A program made the translations under genes and the position numbers. From NCBI GenBank assembly GCA_036675345.1, contig JAKFFE010000019.1, forward strand, positions 124,001 to 188,000: DNA of 64,000 bases. Direction: 5' to 3'. Shown here piece after piece: positions 26,398 to 33,666 of the stretch (positions are counted from its first letter, which is position 1; each line of letters begins with the position of its first letter). This stretch comes from JALYOC01 sp036675345. Its GTDB lineage: Bacteria; Myxococcota; Myxococcia; Myxococcales; Myxococcaceae. The notes under the pieces were generated by a model. It did no database searches. It was not told where the DNA came from and worked only from the letters and a program-made list of their open reading frames with translations.

Positions 26398-26750
26398 GCG
26401 CTCGTCTCGGATGGATCACCTTGAGCCTCCTGATGCTGACCGGCTGTCCGGTCGGGCTGGGCGAACGCTGCGCGGCCAGCGATGAATGTCTGGGCGGGCT
26501 GACCTGCCGGCTGGTGGACGCGGACGGTCCGGGCCTGTGCGATTACCCGCTCCGGGAGGAGGGCGAACCCTGCACCACCGACCGGGAGTGCGAGGACTCG
26601 CTGACCTGCTCCAACCACTTCACTGCCAACCAGCGCTACGGGAGCTGCGTCCAGAAGCGCCCCGCCGCCGAGGCCTGCTTCGTGAACCGCGATTGTCAGT
26701 CCGGCGTTTGTCAGGGGGCAACCGCGGAGGCGCTGGGCGCCTGCCAGTAG
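26394..26750 (+). CDS. Cys-rich lipoprotein, Dickkopf-like pattern
   Basis: 118 residues from GTG 26394, overlapping the receptor stop (GTGA). Lipobox LMLTGC with the acylated Cys at 18. The mature part has about fourteen Cys in three short units: GERCAASDECLGGLTC, GEPCTTDRECEDSLTC and EACFVNRDCQSGVC. This is the spacing of the small disulphide-rich modules common in myxobacterial surface lipoproteins. Coupling to the TonB receptor suggests an outer-leaflet partner for ligand capture, which is inference. Confidence 0.85.
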   Translation: MSARLGWITLSLLMLTGCPVGLGERCAASDECLGGLTCRLVDADGPGLCDYPLREEGEPCTTDRECEDSLTCSNHFTANQRYGSCVQKRPAAEACFVNRDCQSGVCQGATAEALGACQ

Positions 26751-26808
26751 GGGGTGCTGAACAGCCCCGGGCTTGTGACGCGCCCGGGGCAATGGTCATC
26801 CTCAATCC

Positions 26809-27735
26809 ATGGAACGAGATCCCCTGGTGGATACAGCGACGCCGAACGTGGAGTCGGTGGTCGTCCCGCGGGTGCGCGACCTGGGCGATGGCTTCACCGT
26901 CCGCCGGGCGCTGCCCGCCCACCAGCGACAGATGGTGGGCCCGTTCATCTTCTTCGACCAGATGGGGCCGGCGGTGTTCGAGGAGCGCCGCGGGCTGGAC
27001 GTCCGGCCGCACCCGCACATCGGGCTGGCCACGGTCACCTACCTGCTCCAGGGGGAGATCCTCCACCGGGACAGCCTGGGCACGGTCCAGCGGATCGTCC
27101 CCGGCGAGGTGAACTGGATGACCGCCGGCCGGGGGATCGCGCACTCCGAGCGCACCGCCCCCGAGCGCCGGGTGGCCGGTGAAACGCTGTTCGGTTTCCA
27201 GATCTGGGTCGCGCTGCCCACCCGCCACGAGGAGACCGAGCCCAGCTTCGCCCACTTCGCGGCGGGGGCGCTGCCCCGGGTGGAGGCATCCGGTGTGCAA
27301 CTGCGGATGATCGCCGGAGCGCTGGCCGGGGTGCGCTCACCGGTGCCCACCCTCTCGGAGATGTTCTACGCGGATCTCCACCTGGCCCCCGGCGCCCGCT
27401 TCCAGCTGCGCCCCGAACACGAGGATCGCGCGGCCTACGTGGTGGAGGGAGAACTGCAGGTGGACGGCGCCCGCTTCGGCCCGGGGGAGATGCCGATCTT
27501 CCGGCCGGGCGCGGAGCTGATCCTCAGCGCCGCCTCCTCCACCCGGCTGCTGCTGCTGGGGGGCGCTCCGTTGGATGGGCAGCGACACATCTTCTGGAAC
27601 TTCGTCTCCAGCTCTCCGGAGCGGATCGAACAGGCGAAGGAGGACTGGCGCGCCAAGCGCTTCGCCCCGGTGCCGCAGGAGACGGAGTTCATCCCGCTCC
27701 CGGGGGAGGAGCCGGCGGTCCCCGCCTATCCGTAG
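26809..27735 (+). CDS. pirin-family bicupin protein
   Basis: 308 residues. Pirin signatures: HQRQMVGPFIFFDQMGP, RPHPHIGLATVTYLLQGEILHRDSLG (metal-ligand His pair and later His), VNWMTAGRGIAHSERTAPE (His and Glu ligands) and a second cupin ending YVVEGELQVDGARFGPGEM. Pirins bind iron and some oxidise flavonols such as quercetin; others are redox sensors. No signal peptide, so cytoplasmic. Its 3' end, the spacer and the 3' end of the convergent FMN-reductase gene are the parent of the broken copy at 20.8-21.4 kb. Confidence 0.93.
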   Translation: MERDPLVDTATPNVESVVVPRVRDLGDGFTVRRALPAHQRQMVGPFIFFDQMGPAVFEERRGLDVRPHPHIGLATVTYLLQGEILHRDSLGTVQRIVPGEVNWMTAGRGIAHSERTAPERRVAGETLFGFQIWVALPTRHEETEPSFAHFAAGALPRVEASGVQLRMIAGALAGVRSPVPTLSEMFYADLHLAPGARFQLRPEHEDRAAYVVEGELQVDGARFGPGEMPIFRPGAELILSAASSTRLLLLGGAPLDGQRHIFWNFVSSSPERIEQAKEDWRAKRFAPVPQETEFIPLPGEEPAVPAYP

Positions 27736-27853
27736 CGGCTGCCGTTTCGACCGGCTGGTAACCTGGCCCCACCGAACGCCGCCCGCTTCAGCTGCACCCA
27801 GCTTGGTGCCGGTGAGCGCTGCCCTGCCCTGACCGCCGCACGCCACTGAGGGC

Positions 27854-27875
27854 AACTTGTCCGTGAAGACAAGTT
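27854..27875. terminator. 8-bp stem-loop between convergent pirin and FMN-reductase genes
   Basis: AACTTGTC and GACAAGTT pair around a 6-base loop, in the 207-bp spacer of two convergent genes. It is symmetric and could serve either strand. The decayed copy at about 21.05 kb keeps a different pairing (GGCAAC with GTTGCC). Confidence 0.5.
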
Positions 27876-27942
27876 CCCCCCCGGTTTTCTGCCCGGAACG
27901 CCGTGGAGCCTGTCTCCCAGGACAAAGTCCCCTCAGGGGCGG

Positions 27943-28587
27943 TCAGCTCTTGGGGAGCTCCTGCAACCGGGACTCATCCTCCAGCGCCACCGCGATCGCC
28001 CTCTGCTGGGCGGTCTGCGGATTGACCACCTTGAGGTCGGCCACCGCCTCGGCCAGTCGCACGAAGCCCAGCACCTCCCGTTCCAGCCGCTCCCGCAGGG
28101 CGGGGTCCACCAGCCGTCCCTCCTCATTGAAGGCCTTGTCGGCATGGGAGAGGGCGAACATCTCCGGGAACACGATCGACCCGCAGCCCTCCAGCGGGAT
28201 GCGGGTCTGCCACAGCCCGCGGATCCCGCCGATCGGCGAGGGCGAGGCCGCCAGCAGATAGATTGTCTTTCCCTTCCAGGGCATCGGCCGGGCGCGGGAC
28301 ACCCAGTCGATGGCGTTCTTCAGCGGCCCGCCGATCGAATAGTTGTACTCCGGCGAGCCGATCAGCAGCGCATCGGCCGCCTCCACCCGGCGCTTGAGCT
28401 CGGCGGCGCCGGGCGGCAGCCCGACCTCGGCGTTGAGATCGCCGTCGAAGATCGGCATCTCGAACTCCCGGAAGTCGGCCAGATCGATCTCCGCGCCGGC
28501 GCGGCGCGCCAGCTCCGCGGCCAGCCGGACCAGCTTCTTGTTGTACGAGTCACGACGAAGCGAAGCAGCGAAGGCGAGGATCTTCAT
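27943..28587 (-). CDS. NADPH-dependent FMN reductase (flavodoxin-like)
   Basis: 214 residues. Flavodoxin-like fold with the FMN phosphate loop ASLRRDSYNKKL near the N-terminus, DGDLNAEVGLP, and the family motif GSPEYNYSIGGPLKNAIDWVSR, followed by LLAASPSPIGGIRGLWQTR and FPEMFALSHADKAF. These enzymes reduce FMN, quinones, azo dyes or chromate with NAD(P)H. Convergent with pirin and divergent from the GST gene at 28690, three genes that fit handling of quinones and electrophiles. The frame is open upstream but ATG 28587 opens directly into the first strand. Confidence 0.93.
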   Translation of the reverse strand: MKILAFAASLRRDSYNKKLVRLAAELARRAGAEIDLADFREFEMPIFDGDLNAEVGLPPGAAELKRRVEAADALLIGSPEYNYSIGGPLKNAIDWVSRARPMPWKGKTIYLLAASPSPIGGIRGLWQTRIPLEGCGSIVFPEMFALSHADKAFNEEGRLVDPALRERLEREVLGFVRLAEAVADLKVVNPQTAQQRAIAVALEDESRLQELPKS

Positions 28588-28689
28588 CAGGTTCTCCGGG
28601 CGGACGGCGGCCCTTGAAAGGTGAGGAGGGATAACCGCACCTGGCAGGCGGCGCTTGGTCACCTGCTTGCCCCGCGCTAAGGCGCAGGG

Positions 28690-29337
28690 ATGGCCAAGGA
28701 ACTGACGCTGTACATCGACGCCTTCTGGACCAGCCCGTACGCCTTCAGCAACTTCGTCGCCTTGCGGGAGAAGGGGCTGGAGTTCGAGCTGGTGGAGCTC
28801 TCGCTGCCCGACAAGGAGCACCACGCGGAGTTCTTCCAGAAGGGTTCGTTGACCGGACGGGTCCCGGCGCTGCGCCACGGTGACTTCTGGCTCTCCGAGT
28901 CGATGGCGATCAACGAGTACCTGGCCGAGACCTTCCCCTTCCCCAGGTACCCGCGCCTGTTCCCGGAGAACCTCCAGGAGCGCGCCCGGGCCCGGCAGTT
29001 GATGGACTGGGTGCGCAGCGATCTGATGCCGATCCGCGAGCAGCGCAGCACCGCCTCCCTGTTCTACGACCTCCCGGTGGAGCCGCTGAACCCGGCGGGC
29101 CAGGCCGCCGCCGCCCGGCTGATCTCGGTGGCGCAGTCGGTGATCCCCGAGGAGCGCACCACCCTCTTTGGCGCCTGGTGCCTGGCGGACGCCGACTTCT
29201 CCCTGGTGCTCAACCGGCTGCACAAGCAGGGGCACCCGATGCCCGGCAAGGTGCAGCGCTACGTGGACGCCAACTGGCAGCGCCCCTCGGTCCGCGAGTG
29301 GGTGGATCACCCGCGCCGGACCTTCGTCCCCTACTAG
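28690..29337 (+). CDS. glutathione S-transferase, YfcF-like
   Basis: 215 residues. Thioredoxin-fold N-terminal domain (LTLYIDAFWTSPYAFSNFVALREKGLEFELVELSL) with RVPALRHGDFWLSESMAINEYL as the glutathione gamma-glutamyl site, then a helical domain with RARARQLMDWVRSDLMPIREQR, the same segment as in E. coli YfcF. YfcF-type GSTs have disulphide-reductase or peroxidase activity with glutathione. ATG 28690 is at the start of the fold. It lies 74 bp upstream of the Rieske oxygenase gene on the same strand. Confidence 0.9.
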   Translation: MAKELTLYIDAFWTSPYAFSNFVALREKGLEFELVELSLPDKEHHAEFFQKGSLTGRVPALRHGDFWLSESMAINEYLAETFPFPRYPRLFPENLQERARARQLMDWVRSDLMPIREQRSTASLFYDLPVEPLNPAGQAAAARLISVAQSVIPEERTTLFGAWCLADADFSLVLNRLHKQGHPMPGKVQRYVDANWQRPSVREWVDHPRRTFVPY

Positions 29338-29411
29338 GTGCGGGTCCGGCCTACCCCGGCCGGCGGGAAGGGTGCGGTCCCCGGGGGCGGCGACTACAGT
29401 CGATCCGCCCT

Positions 29412-30377
29412 ATGAGCTCACGCTTCCCGATGCCGTATCCCAACAGCTGGTACGCGGTGGCCACCAGCGACGAGCTGCGTCCCAACCAGACCCGACCCCT
29501 GCGCTTCCTGGGCCGGGAGCTGGTCGCCTTCCGCGGCGCCGACGGGGTGGCGCACGTGCTGGACGCCTACTGTCCGCACCTGGGCGCGCATCTGGGCATC
29601 GGCGGGCGGGTGGAGAACAACACCCTGGTCTGCCCCTTCCACGGCTGGAGGTTCGCCGGCGACGGCAAGTGCGTGGAGGCTCCCTACGCCAAGAAGACCC
29701 CCCGCTGCTCGGTGGGGACCTGGCAGACCGTGGAGCGCAACGGGTCGATCTGGATCTGGTACCACGCCACCGGCGCCGCGCCGGATCGCGAGGTCCCGGT
29801 GATGCCGGAGTACGGCGACGCCGGGTGGACCTCCTTCAAGCGCTTCGGCTGGGTGATCGCCTCCCACGGCCAGGAGATGGCGGAGAACGCGGTGGACTCG
29901 GCGCACTTCAAGTACGTGCACGGGACCCTGGAGGTCCCCACGATGGAGATGGAGGTCCTCCCGGACTGCTTCCACGTGATCAACCGCTCCAAGAACCGCC
30001 GCTTCGGGATGACCGTCTCCACCCAGGTGGACGTGCGGGTGTTCATGCCCGGGATCTCGGCGATCCGGTTCAACGAGTTCGCGGAGATCCTCCTCTTCGC
30101 CACCACCACCCCGGTGGACGAGGGCCACATCCAGCAGCGCTTCTTCTTCACCGCCCACAAGAAGGGCAACCCGCTGTTCCGCAGCATCGTCTCCCGGATC
30201 TTCATGAACGAGGTGGCCCGGCAGTACGAGCAGGACAAGCCGATCTGGGAGAACAAGATCCACCTCACCAAGCCCATCCTCTGCGACGGGGACGGGCCGA
30301 TCTGGACCTTCCGCAAGTGGTACCAGCAGTTCTATTCGGCCCAGCCGATCAGCGGCGCCACCGCCGCCGCCTCCTGA
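29412..30377 (+). CDS. Rieske non-haem iron oxygenase, KshA/Neverland type
   Basis: 321 residues. Rieske [2Fe-2S] site CPHLGAHL ... CPFHGW (CxH and CxxH) near residues 55-80, followed by GDGKCVEAPYAKKTP, a stretch shared by bacterial 3-ketosteroid 9-alpha-hydroxylase (KshA) and animal cholesterol 7-desaturase (DAF-36/Neverland). The mononuclear iron site is ENAVDSAHFKYVHGT (D-x2-H-x4-H). A sterol or polycyclic substrate is therefore likely. No reductase gene lies next to it. ATG 29412 chosen because it precedes the first conserved block by a few residues; the upstream frame lies inside the GST gene. Confidence 0.88.
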   Translation: MSSRFPMPYPNSWYAVATSDELRPNQTRPLRFLGRELVAFRGADGVAHVLDAYCPHLGAHLGIGGRVENNTLVCPFHGWRFAGDGKCVEAPYAKKTPRCSVGTWQTVERNGSIWIWYHATGAAPDREVPVMPEYGDAGWTSFKRFGWVIASHGQEMAENAVDSAHFKYVHGTLEVPTMEMEVLPDCFHVINRSKNRRFGMTVSTQVDVRVFMPGISAIRFNEFAEILLFATTTPVDEGHIQQRFFFTAHKKGNPLFRSIVSRIFMNEVARQYEQDKPIWENKIHLTKPILCDGDGPIWTFRKWYQQFYSAQPISGATAAAS

Positions 30378-30474
30378 AACCCACCAGCTCCCTTTCCGAC
30401 GCAGCACCGAGCAGTGCGCGGACCGGCCGCTGCCCGACGTCACCGGCGGCGCCGAGAAGGGAGCCAGTCCCCCG

Positions 30475-32928
30475 CTACAGCTTCAGCCGGCGCAGCCGCA
30501 GCGAGTTGCCGATCACCGAGACCGAGCTGAGGCTCATCGCGGCGCTGGCCAGCATCGGGCTCAGCAGCAGGCCGAACACCGGATAGAGCACCCCGGCGGC
30601 GATCGGCACCCCCAGCAGGTTGTAGACGAAGGCGAAGAACAGGTTCTGCCGGATGTTCCCCAGGGTGGCGGCGCTCAGCTTCCGGGCCCGGACAATCCCC
30701 CGCAGGTCTCCCTTCACCAGGGTCACCCCCGCGCTCTCGATGGCGATGTCGGTCCCGCTGCCCATGGCGATCCCCACGTCCGCCCGGGCCAGCGCCGGGG
30801 CGTCGTTCACCCCATCGCCGGCCATCGCCACCACGTGGCCCTCGCGCTGCAGCCGGGCCACCACCTCGCCCTTGCGCTCTGGCAGCACCCCCGCTTCCAC
30901 CTCGGTGATCCCCAGCTTGCGCGCCACCGCCTCCGCGGTCGCCGCGTTGTCCCCGGTGAGCATCACGATCCGCAGCCCCAGCGCGCGCAGCTCCTCCAGC
31001 GCCCCGGCGGTGGTGGGCTTGATCGGATCGGCCACCCCCAGCAGTCCGGCCGGCTCCCCGTCCACCGCCACGAACATCACCGTCTGCCCCTCCTCCCGCA
31101 GCCGCAGCGCCTGCGCGGCCAGGGCCTCCACCACCACCCCCGCGTCGCGCAGGTGGGCCTCGTTGCCCACCTGCACCTCGGACTGATCCACCCGTCCGCG
31201 GATCCCCTTGCCGGTGACCGACTGGAACTCCTCGGTGCGGGTCAGCACCACCCCGCGCTCCTGGGCGCCCTGGACGATCGCACTGGCCAGCGGATGCTCA
31301 CTGCCCTGCTCCAGACTGGCGGCCAGCCGCAGCAGGGAGGTCTCGTCGCGGCCGGGGGCGGGCAGCACGGTGACCAGCCGCGGCTTCCCCTCGGTGAGGG
31401 TGCCGGTCTTGTCCACCACCAGCGCGTCCACCTTCTCGAAGACCTCCAGGGCCTCGGCGTCCCGCACCAGGATCCCGGCGCTGGCGCCCCGCCCGGTGCC
31501 AACCATCACCGACATCGGAGTGGCCAGCCCCAGCGCACACGGACAGGCGATGATCAGCACCGCCACCGCGTTCACCAGGGCGTGGGCCATCCTTGGCTCC
31601 GGCCCCACCAGCGCCCACACCGCCGCGGTCAGCACCGCCACCACCACCACCGCGGGGACGAACCAGGCGGAGACCTTGTCCGCCAGCCGCTGGATCGGCG
31701 CCCGGCTGCGCTGGGCCTCGCTCACCCGCTGGACGATCTGCGCCAGCAGGGTGTCCCGTCCCACCCGCTCGGCGCGCATCAGGAAGCCGCCGGTCTGGTT
31801 CACCGTGCCACCGGTGACCCGGTCTCCGGTCCGCTTCTCCACCGGCAACGACTCGCCGGTGACCATCGACTCGTCGACCACGCTGCTGCCCTCCAGCACC
31901 GCGCCGTCCACCGGGACCTTCTCCCCGGGCCGGACTCGCAGCCGATCGCCCACCCCCACCTGCTCCAGGCCCACGTCGGCCTCGGTGCCGTCGTCGGCCA
32001 CCCGACGCGCGGTCTTGGGGGCCAGCCCCAGCAGGGCCCGGATCGCCCCGGAGGTGGCGCTGCGGGCGCGCAGCTCCAGCACCTGCCCCAGCAACACCAG
32101 GGTGGTGATGGTGGCCGCCGCCTCGAAGTACACCGGCGAGGCGCCGCCATGGCCGCGCACCGAGTCCGGCAGCAGCTCCGGGAACAGGGTGGAGAGGACG
32201 CTGAACCCGTAGGCCACGCCGGTGCCCAGGGCGATCAGGGTGAACATGTTCAGCTTCCAGGTGACCACCGACCGATAGCCGCGCTGGAAGAACGGCCACC
32301 CGCCCCACAGCACCACCGGGGTGGCCAGCGCCCACTGCACCCAATTGAGGGTGGCGGCGTGTCCGGACAGCGCCCGGGCCAGCGGCGGAACCAGGTCGGA
32401 CATCCCCAGGAACAACAGCGGCACGGTGAGGACCGCGCTGATCCAGAAGCGGCGGGTCATGTCCACCAGCTCCGGGTTGGCCTCCTCCGCGGCGGTGACC
32501 GTCCGGGGCTCCAGGGCCATCCCGCAGATCGGACAGCTCCCCGGGGCGTCGCGGACGATCTCCGGATGCATCGGGCAGGTCCACTCTGTGCGGGTGACGA
32601 TCGGGTTCAGCGGCTCCAGCGCCATCCCGCAGTCGGGACAGGCGCCCGGGTGATCCTCACGGACCTCGGGGTGCATCGGGCAGGTGTAGCTCGCGCCCGA
32701 CACCGGCACCTCCGCCCGGGGAGAGAGGAACTTCTGGGGTTCGGCGGCGAAGCGGGTCCGGCACTTGTCGCTGCAGAACCCGTAGAGGGTCCCCTGGTGC
32801 TCGAAGGTCCCGCCGCGGGGATGGGCCGGATCGACCTTCATCCCGCACACCGGGTCCTGCGAGGTGGCCAACCGGGGAGCGCCGGGCGTGGGGGGATGGG
32901 AATGGGTCTGGTGCGAAGGGGTGTGCAT
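30475..32928 (-). CDS. copA: copper-exporting P1B-type ATPase with YHS and two heavy-metal-binding modules
   Basis: 817 residues. A His-rich start is followed by a YHS domain (DPVCGMKVDP ... YGFCSDKCRTRF), two YTCPMHPEV/WTCPMHPEI modules each ending CGMALEP, then the P1B core: TGESLPVEK, the membrane metal site CPCALGLATP, the phosphorylated DKTGTLT, the SEHPLASAI box, TGDNAATAEA and GDGVNDAPALA, with MSLSSVSVIGNSLRLR at the end. It pumps Cu(I) (or Ag) out of the cytoplasm. A classical GMTCxxC domain is absent and replaced by the YHS/CPMHP modules. Divergent from the CorE-like sigma gene. Confidence 0.93.
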   Translation of the reverse strand: MHTPSHQTHSHPPTPGAPRLATSQDPVCGMKVDPAHPRGGTFEHQGTLYGFCSDKCRTRFAAEPQKFLSPRAEVPVSGASYTCPMHPEVREDHPGACPDCGMALEPLNPIVTRTEWTCPMHPEIVRDAPGSCPICGMALEPRTVTAAEEANPELVDMTRRFWISAVLTVPLLFLGMSDLVPPLARALSGHAATLNWVQWALATPVVLWGGWPFFQRGYRSVVTWKLNMFTLIALGTGVAYGFSVLSTLFPELLPDSVRGHGGASPVYFEAAATITTLVLLGQVLELRARSATSGAIRALLGLAPKTARRVADDGTEADVGLEQVGVGDRLRVRPGEKVPVDGAVLEGSSVVDESMVTGESLPVEKRTGDRVTGGTVNQTGGFLMRAERVGRDTLLAQIVQRVSEAQRSRAPIQRLADKVSAWFVPAVVVVAVLTAAVWALVGPEPRMAHALVNAVAVLIIACPCALGLATPMSVMVGTGRGASAGILVRDAEALEVFEKVDALVVDKTGTLTEGKPRLVTVLPAPGRDETSLLRLAASLEQGSEHPLASAIVQGAQERGVVLTRTEEFQSVTGKGIRGRVDQSEVQVGNEAHLRDAGVVVEALAAQALRLREEGQTVMFVAVDGEPAGLLGVADPIKPTTAGALEELRALGLRIVMLTGDNAATAEAVARKLGITEVEAGVLPERKGEVVARLQREGHVVAMAGDGVNDAPALARADVGIAMGSGTDIAIESAGVTLVKGDLRGIVRARKLSAATLGNIRQNLFFAFVYNLLGVPIAAGVLYPVFGLLLSPMLASAAMSLSSVSVIGNSLRLRRLKL

Positions 32929-33034
32929 GGTCTCTTTGCCTTTCAGACCCGGAAACGAAGCGCGCCCCCGGACCTTACAGTGCCGGGATCTCGCGGCCTT
33001 GCGGGGTGCATCGGTCGCGCCACGCCGCTAGAAG

Positions 33035-33634
33035 ATGGGGACGATGGCAGCCACGGACGCTGTGGAACCAGGCAGTGAAGCCCTCTCTCCCCTGTCCAGG
33101 GAGGCGGAGGCAGTGCTGGTGGAGCACCACCGCCGCTTCCTGCAGTTCGTGCGACGGCGGGTGCAGGACCCGGCCCTGGCCGAGGAGCTGGTGCAGTCCT
33201 CGCTGCTTCGGGCGCTGGAGCACGGGCTGGACGGCCTGGACCGCGACGGGCTGGTCCACTGGTTCTACCGGGTGCTGCAGAACGCGATCATCGATCACCA
33301 GCGTCGCGGCGGAGTCGAACAGCGCGCCCTGTCCCTCCAGGCCCAGGAACCCCAGGCCGTTGATCCCGAGCTGCACGCCACCGTCTGCGCCTGCATGCAC
33401 GACCTGCTCCCCACCCTCAAGCCGGAGTACGCGCAGCTGGTGCGGGAAGTGGATCTGGAGGAGCGGACGGTGACCGAGGTGGCGTCCCAGCTGGGGATCA
33501 CCGCCAACAACGCCTCGGTCCGGCTGCACCGGGCGCGGCAGGCCTTGAAGGTCCAGCTCCAGCGCACCTGCCAGGCCTGCGCCGCGCACGGGTGTCTGGA
33601 CTGTTCCTGCCGCCGGCGGCCCACCGGGGCCTGA
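33035..33634 (+). CDS. CorE-like ECF sigma factor with Cys-rich metal-sensing tail
   Basis: 199 residues. Sigma region 2 (LVEHHRRFLQFVRRRVQDPALAEELVQSSLLRAL) and region 4 (LLPTLKPEYAQLVREVDLEERTVTEVASQLGITANNASVRLHRARQAL) are complete. The tail carries Cys179, Cys182, Cys187, Cys190 and Cys192 (CxxCx4CxxCxC). In Myxococcus CorE-type sigma factors, such a tail binds metal and sets activity without an anti-sigma factor. The divergent copper ATPase is the obvious target. ATG 33035 and the ATG three codons later are both possible. Confidence 0.9.
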   Translation: MGTMAATDAVEPGSEALSPLSREAEAVLVEHHRRFLQFVRRRVQDPALAEELVQSSLLRALEHGLDGLDRDGLVHWFYRVLQNAIIDHQRRGGVEQRALSLQAQEPQAVDPELHATVCACMHDLLPTLKPEYAQLVREVDLEERTVTEVASQLGITANNASVRLHRARQALKVQLQRTCQACAAHGCLDCSCRRRPTGA

Positions 33635-33666
33635 GCGCTTCGGCATCCGTGATAGCTAGCGGCCCA

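Noticed and set aside
30387..30464. GCTCCCTT / AAGGGAGC inverted repeat between the Rieske and copper ATPase genes as a terminator
   Set aside because: The 62-base gap between the arms is too long for a convincing terminator; no T-run.
33007..33022. TGGCGCG-ACCG-ATGCA before the copper ATPase as a fourth sigma-54 promoter
   Set aside because: The -24 box has G for the conserved A and the gene is expected to use the CorE-like sigma; likely chance in high-GC DNA.
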